Counted from the stretch's first letter, positions 52,390 through 61,320 are shown. The stretch: 64,000 bases of DNA from Streptantibioticus silvisoli (GCF_027947535.2 NZ_JAAGKO020000006.1:124001-188000), one strand, 5' to 3'. Numbers and translations: made by a program. The notes: generated from the letters alone by a model not told the origin.

Positions 52390-53375
52390 CCACGCACCCG
52401 TCGGACCTCGCCCGGCTCATCGACCCGCTGACGGTCGGCGAGTTCTTCGACAAGCACTGGCAGGGCGTCCACCACGTGTCGCACGGTCCGCTCGAACGGC
52501 TGACCGCCATTCCCGGCGTGGCCGAGATCGGCACGGACGTGGAGCAGGCGCTCGAACGCTACCGGGGCCCGATCATGGTCTACGGGGACGCGGTGACCGA
52601 GGAGGCGGAAGGCCTGTCGGAGCGGATGCTCGTGCCGCACGAGGAGGCGCTGGACTGGCTGCACAAGGGCGCCAACCTCGAGATGGACTTCGCCGACATG
52701 TACCTGCCGCGCATACGCCGGCTGGTCGGCCGGCTCCGCACCGAACTCGGCCTGCCGGAGGGGACGCTGGCCAAGGCCATCCTCTACTCGGGCGAGGGCG
52801 GCGCCGGCCTCGAACCGCACTTCGACGCCTACTGCAACTTCGTCCTCCAGCTCGGCGGCCGCAAGACGTGGCGCGTGGGGCCCAACACCCACGTGGTGAA
52901 CGCGGTCCAGCACTACGACGCGTTCGAAGCCCCCTACCTCCCCGACGAGCTGGCCTCCTACTGGACCGGCGGCACGGTGGACGTCGACCCGCCGGTGCTC
53001 GAAGAGGTGGAACTGACCGCGGGCTCCCTGCTGTTCATGCCGCGCGGCGAGTGGCACGCGACCTCGTCGTCGGAGACCTCCCTGGCACTCAACCTCACCT
53101 TCGGCCAGCCCTCCTGGCTCGACCTGCTGCTCACCGAGATCCGCGCCCGTCTGGTCAAGTCCCCGAACTGGCGTGCGCTGGCCACCGCCCCCGGCGGCGC
53201 CCCCTGGCAGTCCGAGCAGGAGAGCCGGGCGCTGCTGACCGAGGCCCTCGGCGAACTGCGCACGCTCGGCGGAGCGATCGAACCCGACGACGTTTTCGGC
53301 CGGCACAACGCCGGCACCGACCGGTACTCGGAGATCCACCGCGCTCTCCGGCAGATCCTGCGCCTGCCCGGGTAG
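52386..53375 (+). CDS. JmjC/cupin_4-type 2-oxoglutarate and iron(II)-dependent oxygenase
   Basis: 329 residues, start overlapping the preceding stop. FFDKHWQGVHH at the start and the core resemble bacterial and eukaryotic ribosomal oxygenases (YcfD, MINA53, NO66). Iron ligands are visible: H145 and D147 in PHFDAYCNFVLQLGG and H224 in PRGEWHATSSSETSLALNLTF. Known relatives hydroxylate Arg (YcfD) or His (MINA53, NO66) in ribosomal proteins. The precursor peptide has two Arg and a terminal His, so a beta-hydroxylation of one of these is a reasoned guess. Last gene of the operon. Confidence 0.9.
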   Translation: MTTHPSDLARLIDPLTVGEFFDKHWQGVHHVSHGPLERLTAIPGVAEIGTDVEQALERYRGPIMVYGDAVTEEAEGLSERMLVPHEEALDWLHKGANLEMDFADMYLPRIRRLVGRLRTELGLPEGTLAKAILYSGEGGAGLEPHFDAYCNFVLQLGGRKTWRVGPNTHVVNAVQHYDAFEAPYLPDELASYWTGGTVDVDPPVLEEVELTAGSLLFMPRGEWHATSSSETSLALNLTFGQPSWLDLLLTEIRARLVKSPNWRALATAPGGAPWQSEQESRALLTEALGELRTLGGAIEPDDVFGRHNAGTDRYSEIHRALRQILRLPG

Positions 53376-53396
53376 CCCGCCGCACGAACCGGAGGA

Positions 53397-53418
53397 CCGC
53401 CCGTTCGTGTCCGGGCGG
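53397..53418 (+). terminator. Small hairpin at the end of the RiPP-like operon
   Basis: A 7-bp GC stem (53397-53403 with 53412-53418) lies between the convergent oxygenase and AHSA1 genes. A weak terminator candidate. Confidence 0.4.
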
Positions 53419-53474
53419 CCCGGGCCGAGACGGGGACAGGGGAGATGCGGTGGCAGTGGCGTTCGGCGCAGCGG

Positions 53475-53969
53475 TCAGCCGAGGGTGCGCAGCACCGCGT
53501 CCAACTGCTCGTAGCCCTCGGTGACGCCGCGGTCCATGCCGCTGGCCAGGATCATGTCGCGGGCGGCCAGGCTCTCGACGATCCCGAGGACGGTGACGCG
53601 GGTGCGGCCGTCCCCGAGGTCCTCGAACGTCACGGTGTCGAGGCTGACGCCGTCCGGGACGCCGTCGTAGGTGAAGGTCTGGACGAGGCGCTCAGCGGGG
53701 CGCGCCTCGTGGAAGGAGCCGTAGAAGGAGGCGACTTCCCGCCCGTCGCGCAGTTGGCGGTAGCGGTAGCTGCCGCCGGTGCGCAGGTCCCAGTGGTCGA
53801 ACGTGGTGGTGAGGTCCTTGGGGCCGAGCCACTGTCCGACGAGCCCGGGTTCGGTCCAGGCGCGGTAGACCTGCGGGACGGGTGCGTCGAACTCGCGGGT
53901 GATGCGGATGGTCGGCAGCCGGGGGTCGGCCTCGATGGCGGTCTCGCGGACCGGTCGGTCGGTGGTCAT
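53475..53969 (-). CDS. AHSA1/START-domain (SRPBCC) protein
   Basis: 164 residues from ATG at 53969. Typical features are ITREFDAPVPQVYRAWTEPGLVGQWLGP at the start, DLRTGGSYRYR, and FTYDGVPDGVSLDTVTFEDLGDGRTRVTV. The fold makes a hydrophobic cavity; this group is often paired with ArsR-type regulators, as here. Its start overlaps the ArsR stop by 4 bp. Physiological ligand unknown. Confidence 0.92.
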   Translation of the reverse strand: MTTDRPVRETAIEADPRLPTIRITREFDAPVPQVYRAWTEPGLVGQWLGPKDLTTTFDHWDLRTGGSYRYRQLRDGREVASFYGSFHEARPAERLVQTFTYDGVPDGVSLDTVTFEDLGDGRTRVTVLGIVESLAARDMILASGMDRGVTEGYEQLDAVLRTLG

Positions 53970-54340
53970 GGTGATGCGACTCCTTCGCCCTGCTCGTCTT
54001 CGTCTTCCTGCTGCGGGTCCGCGTCCAGGGTCGCCAGCACGGCGTCCAGGCGGCGGAACCGTTCCTCGGCGTTGCGCCGGTAGCGGTCGACCCAGGCGGT
54101 CATCTCGTCGAGCACGGCCGTCTCCAGATGGCACGGTCGGCGCTGTGCGTCGCGGGTCCGGCTGATCAGCCCGGCCTCCTCCAGCACCTTCAGGTGCTTG
54201 GACACCGCCTGGAGCGACATCGTGAACGGCTCGGCCAACTGGCCGGGCGTCGCGTCACCGAGCGACAGCCGGGCCACGATGTCCCGCCTGGTCGGATCGG
54301 CGAGCGCGGTGAACGCCCGGGAGAGCTGCTCCTCGGCCAC
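53966..54340 (-). CDS. ArsR-family winged-helix repressor
   Basis: 124 residues from GTG at 54340, chosen for GAGGGG just upstream; longer versions would read through the operator repeats. FTALADPTRRDIVARLSLGDATPGQLAEPFTMSLQ and VSKHLKVLEEAGLISRTRDAQRR are the classic ArsR helix-turn-helix and wing. No metal-binding Cys pair is present, as in the non-metal ArsR group paired with AHSA1 proteins. The C-terminus is acidic (DPQQEDEDEQGE). It probably represses its own two-gene operon through the repeats at 54357-54421. Confidence 0.92.
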   Translation of the reverse strand: MAEEQLSRAFTALADPTRRDIVARLSLGDATPGQLAEPFTMSLQAVSKHLKVLEEAGLISRTRDAQRRPCHLETAVLDEMTAWVDRYRRNAEERFRRLDAVLATLDADPQQEDEDEQGEGVASP

Positions 54341-54356
54341 TGGCGTCCCCTCACCT

Positions 54357-54421
54357 GTTGTCAACCGCTGGGTTGAGGACCACGCTACGCTGATCCCGAG
54401 TGTTGTCAACCGCTGGGTTGA
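54357..54421. promoter_or_regulatory. Duplicated operator for the ArsR repressor
   Basis: An identical 20-bp block occurs at 54357-54376 and 54402-54421, a 45-bp period. Each holds a perfect inverted repeat TCAACC-gctg-GGTTGA. The placement just upstream of the ArsR start, and the dyad symmetry, fit binding of two repressor dimers. Confidence 0.8.
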
Positions 54422-54600
54422 AGATGCTGGTCGGAGCGCGACCGTGGGACGCAACCCGTTCCACGAGCTGCTCACCGCTGTCGTGGCGCCCGGGCCGACC
54501 GCCGTGGATGCGGGGGTGCGCGCCCGAAAGCGCCGGCGCTGGCCGGCCGTCGGCGGGGGCTGGCGAGCGGGACGGGGGCCGGGCGGGCTAGGTTGTGCGA

Positions 54601-55041
54601 GTGAGTCTCCTTGATGATGTGGCCGAGCGCGACGGCTGGCGCTGCTGGGTGTGCGACGAACCGGTCGACCCCGACGAATCGGTGAACGACCCGCGCGGGC
54701 CCAGCGTCGACAGCCGCACCGCCGACCGCAAGGCCAAGATCGCCGAGCGGCTCGCGCACCGCGGGTGCAACACCCGCAAGGGCGCGGTCAAAGTGGTCAT
54801 CGGCTGGCCCGACCACCTGTACGTGGTCGAACCCGCACCGCTCGCCGCCGTCGCCGCGCGGCTGGAGCGCAAGGGCGGCCGTGAGACGGTCGGCCGCTGT
54901 CCCACCCGCAAGGACGCCCAGGCGGCGGCCGATTGGCTGGTCGACCGGTTCTCCCGACTGGTACCGGAGCTGCCCGTGACCGCCGGCGTCGAGCCGGGCG
55001 GCGGCCAGTTCCTCGTCGTCCTCGCCACCGGCCGCCGCTGA
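54601..55041 (+). CDS. Small HNH-like zinc-binding protein, function unknown
   Basis: 146 residues from GTG 54601 (TAGG 8 nt upstream; GTG 54595 is too close to it). CWVCDEPVD near the N-terminus and RLAHRGCNTRKG resemble the Cys pair and His/Cys/Asn part of small HNH-fold proteins. A C-terminal half of about 70 residues (GWPDHLYVVEP to the end) has no motif I recognise. Codon use is typical of the genome. It is divergent from the ArsR operon. Confidence 0.75.
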   Translation: MSLLDDVAERDGWRCWVCDEPVDPDESVNDPRGPSVDSRTADRKAKIAERLAHRGCNTRKGAVKVVIGWPDHLYVVEPAPLAAVAARLERKGGRETVGRCPTRKDAQAAADWLVDRFSRLVPELPVTAGVEPGGGQFLVVLATGRR

Positions 55042-55826
55042 GGGGGAGGTTCGCGCCTGTCCGTCCGCCGGCGCGGTGGTTACGGCTCCGCCGCCCCGGG
55101 GCGGCGAACCCGGTCGGCCGCCGCAACCACCCACCGGGCGCCACCGGGCGCACCGGCCCGAAGGGATGACGGCGCGAGTGCCGGTACGGGTGTGGTCGTG
55201 ACCGGGATCAGCCGCGCCGCCAGAGGCTTCGTGCGTTGTCCACCCGTCCGGCCCGGACCTGTCGGCGCGTGCGCCCTCGCTTCCGCACCGCCCGCTTTTC
55301 TGCACGCCGTAGTGTGATCGGCGGTTGACGGCGCCGATCGATCACGGGTTGCCGGCGCGGCCGTCGTGCCGGGCGTACCCCTCGATCATGTGCACCGGCG
55401 CCTCCCGAAGCCGCATGGGCTCCTGGCCGCTCATGCCGGTGACGCCGATATCGGATGCCCCGGCCGTGCGCCGTTCGGCGAACGCGGCCTGCCCCCAGGC
55501 GGCCAAGCCTCCGTGACGACCTCCGGGGCGGCGCCGCGCCGTTGAAGTGTCCTTCGGAGCGGTGGTGTCGCGGCACGTCCTGTCCGGCCGTCACCTGCGG
55601 GAATCAATTCTGTTCCACCCCGGCCGGCGTCTCTTCCGATCGCTGATAGCGAAGACGCAATCCTTTGCAAGATGTGTGAGTTTGTTTCTTTCGGCTTTGC
55701 TCTTGACCCTCCAATCAACACGACCTCACACTACTGAACAGATTTCCCCCCGGATGGGTGCGGGGACGACGCGTGTCATCCGGGGCACTCTCCGAACCGC
55801 CGCTTCCGAGGTGAGGTTGGTTTGTC
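55042..55826. other. Intergenic region without a clear gene
   Basis: About 785 bp. On the - strand around 55330-55520 one frame reads sensibly for ~50 residues (DIGVTGMSGQEPMRLREAP) but has no start or motif I can name, so it may be a fragment. The right part (55600-55740) is A/T-richer and may carry the promoter for the decayed gene that follows. Confidence 0.4.
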
Positions 55827-56102
55827 GTGCGACGAAGACTGAGATCCGCTCCGCTGTTGGTGCTTGCGTTGCCGACCGCGCCACTGGCGGTGGTCGCGGC
55901 TCCGGAGGCTCGTGCCGCGTCCACGACGGCCTTGACGGTGGACGGCATCCGGAGCGGGCGGACGTTCGACGGTAGCGGTGCGATCAGTGGCGGCGGTACC
56001 ACCGCCGGGACCGCGCCGGAGTCGTGGACGTACGCCGACAACGCCCCGCTGGAGATCCTGCGTTGCATCGGGACCGGCAACCGGAACCGGTCCCGTACCT
56101 GA
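55827..56102 (+). pseudogene. Internally deleted galactocerebrosidase-like (GH59) secreted enzyme
   Basis: 91 residues from GTG 55827: a signal peptide (RRRLRSAPLLVLALPTAPLAVVAAPEARA), then TVDGIRSGRTFDGSGAISGGG, which matches the very start of bacterial GH59 enzymes. It jumps to ESWTYADNAPLEILRCIGTGN, which resembles a distal or lectin-like part of the same enzymes, and stops. The ~600-residue catalytic barrel is missing, so this is an in-frame deletion product. Confidence 0.6.
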
Positions 56103-56260
56103 GCCTCACGGCGCCAGGAGACGATGAACGGTTCCGGTGCGGACGGTGGTGTCCGCCGGACCAACAGTCACCCGGTCCGGGTGCGGGATCATCCCGCACC
56201 CCGACCGGGGCCAGGCGGACAACGCGGGCCAGCCGTCCTCACGTCACCCGCACCCGCCAT

Positions 56261-56334
56261 CCGCTCGCCACGAACGCGCCGGTGGACAAGCCGGCCCATC
56301 CGCTCCTCACGAACACGCCGGTGGACAAGCCGGC
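56261..56334 (+). repeat. Direct repeat, 35 bp with 39-bp period
   Basis: Two copies (56261-56295 and 56300-56334) differ at three positions and share cgccggtggacaagccggc-like ends. They lie in the gap before the GDSL gene and have no obvious function. Confidence 0.65.
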
Positions 56335-56413
56335 ACCCCCTCGGGTCTGCCGGCGAGCACCGTGCGGTGCTGTGCCCGGTCAAGAGCCCACCGACGAGAA
56401 AGCCGGACCCATC

Positions 56414-57553
56414 ATGATGCGGTTAGCGAGAGCTGGGGCAGTCATGGCCTCAGTAGCAGGACTTGCCCTGGCGATCGGCATGCAGCCGTCGGCGCACGCC
56501 GCCGACGCACGGCCCTCCCTGAATCGGACGGCGTCGGTCGCAGCGACGGCGGCGCAGACCCCGCTGCGAGTGGAACCGATGGGCGACTCGATCACGTGGG
56601 GGTACCAGAGCACCACCGGAAACGGCTACCGCGGGCCGCTCGACGACGAGCTGACCGGCGAGGGATACCCGGTGGACTTCGTCGGGTCGGGCCGGGGCGG
56701 CACGATGTCCGATCCGGACAACGAGGGCCACTCCGGGTGGCGGATCGATCAGATCGCCGGGATCGCGGACTCGTCGCTGGCCAGGTACAAACCGAACGTC
56801 GTGACCTTGATGATCGGTACCAACGACCTCGGGCAGAACTACCAGGTGTCCACCGCACCGGACCGGCTCAGCGCGCTGGTGGACCAGATCGTGAGTGACG
56901 ACCCGACCGCGACCGTACTGGTCGCCAATCTGATCGTCTCCACGAACACGGTGGTCGCGCCGGCCGAGCCGGCTTTCAACGCGGCCGTGGCCGGCATGGT
57001 CCAGTCGAAGCAGGGGGCCGGCGAGCACGTGTCCCTGGTCGACATGAGCGCCCTGACCACCGCCGACCTCTTCGACGCGCTGCACCCGAACGACGGCGGG
57101 TACCAGAAGATGGCCGACGCCTGGAACAAGGGCATCCAGGCCGCAGCCGCTGCGGGCTGGATACAACCGCCGGCCCCCGTCACCGCCGCCGTGCAGTCCG
57201 GCGTCGCCGGCAAGTGCCTGGACGCCAACACCGGTTCCGCCGCGGACGGTACCGCGGTCCAGATCTGGGGCTGCAACAACACCTCGGCCCAGCAGTGGAC
57301 GACGAACTCCGCGGGCAGCCTGACGGTCCTGGGCAAGTGCCTGGACGCCACCGCCCTCGGCACCGCCAACGGCACCAAGGTCGAACTGTGGGACTGCAAC
57401 GGCGGCGCCAACCAGCAGTGGCAGCCCTACCGCGGCGGCTACCGCAACCCCGTCTCCGGCCGCTGCCTGGACGACCCGGCCGGTTCCACCACCGACGGCA
57501 CCCAACTGGAGCTGTGGGACTGCAACGGCACTGCCAACCAGCAGTGGTACTGA
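56414..57553 (+). CDS. Secreted GDSL/SGNH esterase with C-terminal ricin-type lectin domain
   Basis: 379 residues from ATG 56414 (ATG 56417 also possible). The signal peptide spans about 1-34 (LARAGAVMASVAGLALAIG, ending AHAAD). The SGNH hydrolase domain (about 50-250) has Ser59 in MGDSITWG, IGTNDLG, and the D221/H224 pair in DALHPND. The lectin domain (about 257-379) has three beta-trefoil subdomains with QQW-type motifs and GKCLD/GRCLD repeats. The likely role is deacetylation or ester cleavage of plant or microbial polysaccharide, with the lectin holding the enzyme on the substrate. Confidence 0.93.
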   Translation: MMRLARAGAVMASVAGLALAIGMQPSAHAADARPSLNRTASVAATAAQTPLRVEPMGDSITWGYQSTTGNGYRGPLDDELTGEGYPVDFVGSGRGGTMSDPDNEGHSGWRIDQIAGIADSSLARYKPNVVTLMIGTNDLGQNYQVSTAPDRLSALVDQIVSDDPTATVLVANLIVSTNTVVAPAEPAFNAAVAGMVQSKQGAGEHVSLVDMSALTTADLFDALHPNDGGYQKMADAWNKGIQAAAAAGWIQPPAPVTAAVQSGVAGKCLDANTGSAADGTAVQIWGCNNTSAQQWTTNSAGSLTVLGKCLDATALGTANGTKVELWDCNGGANQQWQPYRGGYRNPVSGRCLDDPAGSTTDGTQLELWDCNGTANQQWY

Positions 57554-57566
57554 GTCCCGCCCGACG

Positions 57567-57605
57567 CATGGCGCCGCCTGCCCGCAGGTCGGGCAGGACG
57601 CCATG
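57567..57605 (+). terminator. Hairpin after the GDSL esterase gene
   Basis: The outer stem catggcg/cgccatg (57567-57573 with 57599-57605) encloses an 8-bp inner stem (57577-57584 with 57590-57597). It starts 14 bp after the stop codon. Confidence 0.65.
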
Positions 57606-57686
57606 GTCCAGGCGCTGTCCGGCAGGGGCGGCGCGTGACCCGCACGAGGTATCCCGCACGTCCCATCGAGCAGAACGGTTCCGACC

Positions 57687-59627
57687 ATGAGACGACTCAA
57701 GACCCTGGTAGCGGGGGGTATGACGCTGCTGCTCGGCGCGGCGGGCCTGCTGCTGTCCCCGGTGGCGCAGGCCGACACCCCGCTGCCGTCCCCCGACACC
57801 GTCTTCCAGGCATGGAACAACGCCTTCCTGGTGACCGGCGGCAGCACCGGGACCTACTACACCGACGAGCTGAAGAGCACCGGAACCGAGCGGGCCGGCA
57901 CCTGGATCGCGGCGCTGGACATCGAGGTCGCCCAGGACGTCTACCTGCGCACGCACGCGCCGGCCGACCGGCAACGGGTCAGCGATCTGGTCAACACCTT
58001 CCTCACCGACGACGGCACCACATGGACGTCGTGGGACGGCTGGAACGACGACATCGCGTGGATGATCACCGCGACGATCAGCGGCTACCAGGACACCGGC
58101 GACGCGAACTGGCTGAACGTGGCCACCGACCAGTGGAACCAGACCTACAACCGGGGCTGGACCGGCGACGGGGGCGGCGGCATCTGGGAGAACGACACGG
58201 ACTACAGCAAGTGCGCGCTCAGCAACGACCCCATGATCAGCACCGGTGTCGAACTGTACGAGATCACCGGTGACGGCTCCTACCTCACCAAGGCGGAGCA
58301 GATCTACGACTGGATGCGCGGCCACGTCGTCAACACCTCCACCGGCGTGGTCAACGAGTGCGTCGCCTTCCCGAACGGCAAGAGCGGCACCACCACCCTC
58401 CAGGCGTCCGACAACGCGTACAACGCCGGGTCGTGGATCGAGGCCGCCGACAACCTCTACCGGGTCACCGGCAACAGCGAGTACCACGACGACGCCCAGC
58501 GCACCGCGGACCACTTCCTCAACGACGTGCCGATCGTGGCCAACAACCAGACCCGCGGCAGTTCCTACCAGTACTGGCTGTTCAAGGGCATCAGCGACTT
58601 CTGCACCGACGCCGACCTGTGCGGCCGCTACGACGCCTGGATGCGTTCCAACGCGGCCCAGGCCTGGAACGAACGCAACAGCGCCGACCTCACCTGGAAC
58701 GACTGGACCGAGCCGACCAACGACTCCAACCCCGACGCCTTCGAGATGAACGGCATGGTCGGGCTGTTCCAGGTACTGCCCAGCGAAGCCGCCTCCCCGT
58801 TCTCCGGCACGTACGAGATCCAGAGTGCCGCCAGCGGGCTGTCGCTCGGCGTGCAGAACGACTCCACCGCCAACTCGGCGCCGATCGTGCAGAACGCCGA
58901 CACCGGGGACACGGGCGCCTCGTGGTCCTTCGTCCCGCAGAGCAACGGCTACTACGAGATCAAGAACAGCCGTAGCGGCCAACTCCTCAACGTCAACGCG
59001 GCCTCCGGCAAATCCGGCGCCCTGATCGTGCAGTGGCCGGCCGGCGGCACCTCCGCGGGCAACGACCAGTGGAAGCCGGTCGCGAACTCCGACGGCACCT
59101 GGTCCTTCTACAACCGCAACAGCGGGCAGGCCCTGGACGACCCGGCGGGCAGCAACACCGCGGGGACGCAGTACGACCAGTGGTTCCCCAACGACACCGC
59201 CAACCAGAGGTTCAAGGTGGCCTCGCGCACCACGGGCGCCGCCCCCGGCCGCGTCAGCTCCGGCATCGCGGGCAAGTGCCTGGACGTCAACGGCGGCTCC
59301 GGCACCAACGGCACTGCTGTGCAGATCTGGGGCTGCAACACCACCGCCGCCCAGTCCTGGACCCTCAACTCCGACGGCACCCTGACCTCGCTCGGCAAGT
59401 GCCTGGACACCACCGGCGGCGGCACGGCCAACGGCACCAAGGTCGAACTGTGGGACTGCAACGGCGGCGCCAACCAGCAGTGGCAGCCCTACGACAACGG
59501 CTACCGCAACCCGTCGTCCGGCCGCTGCCTGGACGATCCCGCCGCCTCCACCACCGACGGCACCCAGGTCGCACTGTACGACTGCAACGCGACCCCCGCC
59601 CAGACGTGGTCCCAGCCCGGCGCGTAG
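57687..59627 (+). CDS. Secreted GH76 alpha-1,6-mannanase with two ricin-type lectin regions
   Basis: 646 residues from ATG 57687. The signal peptide spans about 1-30 (ending PVAQA-D). The GH76 catalytic domain (about 35-370) has the adjacent catalytic Asp pair D121-D122 in WNDDIAWM and the conserved GGGIWEN and DNAYNAGSWI stretches. Two lectin regions follow, at about 372-510 and 520-646, the second nearly identical in DNA to the lectin of the preceding esterase. GH76 enzymes cut alpha-1,6-mannan backbones of fungal or mycobacterial walls. Probably functions alongside the esterase upstream, but separated from it by a terminator. Confidence 0.93.
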   Translation: MRRLKTLVAGGMTLLLGAAGLLLSPVAQADTPLPSPDTVFQAWNNAFLVTGGSTGTYYTDELKSTGTERAGTWIAALDIEVAQDVYLRTHAPADRQRVSDLVNTFLTDDGTTWTSWDGWNDDIAWMITATISGYQDTGDANWLNVATDQWNQTYNRGWTGDGGGGIWENDTDYSKCALSNDPMISTGVELYEITGDGSYLTKAEQIYDWMRGHVVNTSTGVVNECVAFPNGKSGTTTLQASDNAYNAGSWIEAADNLYRVTGNSEYHDDAQRTADHFLNDVPIVANNQTRGSSYQYWLFKGISDFCTDADLCGRYDAWMRSNAAQAWNERNSADLTWNDWTEPTNDSNPDAFEMNGMVGLFQVLPSEAASPFSGTYEIQSAASGLSLGVQNDSTANSAPIVQNADTGDTGASWSFVPQSNGYYEIKNSRSGQLLNVNAASGKSGALIVQWPAGGTSAGNDQWKPVANSDGTWSFYNRNSGQALDDPAGSNTAGTQYDQWFPNDTANQRFKVASRTTGAAPGRVSSGIAGKCLDVNGGSGTNGTAVQIWGCNTTAAQSWTLNSDGTLTSLGKCLDTTGGGTANGTKVELWDCNGGANQQWQPYDNGYRNPSSGRCLDDPAASTTDGTQVALYDCNATPAQTWSQPGA

Positions 59628-59714
59628 CTGCTGGACTCCCGCGAGAGTTCCCCGGTCCGGATCGCCGCCGTGGCGGTCCGGGCCGGGGATGCGACGCCCC
59701 GACGACAACCGCCT

Positions 59715-59755
59715 GCCGGGCGGTGGGACAGCGAAACGCCGTCCCACCGCCCGGC
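59715..59755 (+). terminator. Hairpin terminator after the GH76 gene
   Basis: A 15-bp perfect stem (59715-59729 with 59741-59755) and 11-nt loop lie 88 bp after the stop codon. Confidence 0.75.
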
Positions 59756-60016
59756 CTTCGCGTCCTCGATCGGTGACGAGAACCGGTCGGCGCTCGTCCG
59801 TATCCGCCCACCGAAGTCATCGGTCAGCACCACTCCGCGCCGCCGCGTCGACCGACAACCGCGGGCACCTGTGGTGAGGTCACGGGAACGTCCCGGTCCT
59901 CCCGCGCGACTGTCCTCGGGGCCGGAGTCCCTCCTCGACGCCAGGCCCCGGGGGACGGCCGGTTCCGGTCAACCCCGTGTCGGACGTGCGACGGCGGATG
60001 GGACGATGGGGAACCT

Positions 60017-60805
60017 ATGGAACCAGGGCGGGCTTCACGGTTGACGCGGGCGGCGATGTTCGCCGCCGTCTGCGTGCCGTCCGCCGCCATCGGCCATCAA
60101 CTGATGTCCGGCGACGACATCCCGTCGTGGACGCTCCTGCTCACCTTCGCCGCGACCACGGCGGGCGCCTGGGCCCTCTCCCACCGGGAGCGGGGCCGCA
60201 CCTTCGTCACGATGATCACGGTCGCCGCCCAGTTCGCCCTGCACGCACTGTTCTCCCTCGGGCAGGCGACAGCGGCAACGGCCCCGCGCGGCGCCGCCTC
60301 GTTCGCCCGGCAATGGGCTTCGGTCCTGCTGTGCGGAACGCCCGCCGCAGCACTGTCCGACGGCGCCGCCCGTCTCGTCCGTGCGGCGGGGCTCAGCGGC
60401 CGGCTCGGGAGCCCGCCGCCGGCAACGCACGCCATGGCCGGCATGAGTTCGATGCCCGCGACGGGCTCCATGCGGGGCATGCCCGGTCACTCGGCGATGC
60501 CGGCGATGGCGCCGATGTCCCACGGATACGGCGCGGTCGGCATGGTGGCCGCGCACCTGCTCGTCGCGGTGCTCTGCGGCATCTGGCTCGCCTACGGTGA
60601 ACGGACGGCCTTCCGCATCGGCCGGGTGATCGCCACCCGGATCCTCACCCCGGTCCTGCTGATCCTCTGGACACCGCGAGCCTCCCACCGGCTCCGGGTG
60701 CGGCCGGACCGAGCCCGCTCCGCCCGGCGCCCGCGCTCCCTGCTGCTCACGCACGTCATCGCCACCCGGGGCCCGCCCCGCGCGATGGCCGCCGGCCACG
60801 CCTGA
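60017..60805 (+). CDS. Multi-pass membrane protein with Met/His-rich loop, probably copper-related
   Basis: 262 residues from ATG 60017 (GGGGAA 4 nt upstream). Hydrophobic segments lie near 14-35, 38-55, 65-85, 97-115 and 172-195. The loop at about 137-171 is packed with Met and His (AGMSSMP, MRGMPGHSAMPAMAPMSHG), a pattern seen in copper-handling proteins. The C-terminal ~50 residues are basic and cytoplasmic. The YcnI gene lies 515 bp downstream on the same strand, which supports a copper role. The family resembles small integral proteins found beside ycnI in Streptomyces; exact function unknown. Confidence 0.85.
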   Translation: MEPGRASRLTRAAMFAAVCVPSAAIGHQLMSGDDIPSWTLLLTFAATTAGAWALSHRERGRTFVTMITVAAQFALHALFSLGQATAATAPRGAASFARQWASVLLCGTPAAALSDGAARLVRAAGLSGRLGSPPPATHAMAGMSSMPATGSMRGMPGHSAMPAMAPMSHGYGAVGMVAAHLLVAVLCGIWLAYGERTAFRIGRVIATRILTPVLLILWTPRASHRLRVRPDRARSARRPRSLLLTHVIATRGPPRAMAAGHA

Positions 60806-60979
60806 CACACCTGATCCCGGCGCGCCGCCCGATGTCGGTGGCCGCCGAGCGGTCCGGCGTGTCCGCCCCCAGCGGTCTCACCCCCGGTCCCGCGACTCCG
60901 GCCCCGGCGCCGTGGACCCGGTGAACCGCGCGGATCGCAGAATCCCGCAGCCCACCCGGGTCGGCGACCGCCCGGTGGC

Positions 60980-61198
60980 GTGCACCGGTCGGCGGACAAC
61001 GCCTGCCCGAGGTCGGCCGCCCGCGCCCTGACCCGTCTCATCGGCCTGCCCTACGCCGAAGCCGCCGGCGTCACCGCTGGCCCGATCGGCGCCGTCCGCT
61101 CACGCGCCGCGCGAGCGCGCATCGCGCTGATCCGCTCCATCGGGTCCGCCGCTACCCCGCCCGACCGGCGACCGGCGCCCGTGCCCCTCGCCGCCTGA
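60980..61198 (+). pseudogene. Remnant of an ECF-type sigma factor (region 4)
   Basis: The reading RLIGLPYAEAAGVTAGPIGAVRSRAARARIAL matches the sigma region-4 helix-turn-helix (GLPYAEAAxVxGxPxGTVRSRxARAR). Region 2 and the start are missing from the 170 bp upstream. ECF sigma genes often sit next to ycnI-type genes, so this probably once belonged to the locus. Confidence 0.65.
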
Positions 61199-61320
61199 TC
61201 CGGGCCGGGGCGGGCGGCGCCAAGGCGTGTCATCCGCCCCGGCGCCACCGGATACGACCCGGACCACCCTTCACTCCTTCGGCAGTCGAAGCCGATCACT
61301 CACCCTCTGGAGCCACCTTC

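Noticed and set aside
46481-53375. Canonical lasso-peptide cluster
   Set aside because: There is no transglutaminase-like leader peptidase and no core with N-terminal Gly/Cys and Asp/Glu at position 7-9; only the leader motif, RRE and Asn-synthetase homologue match.
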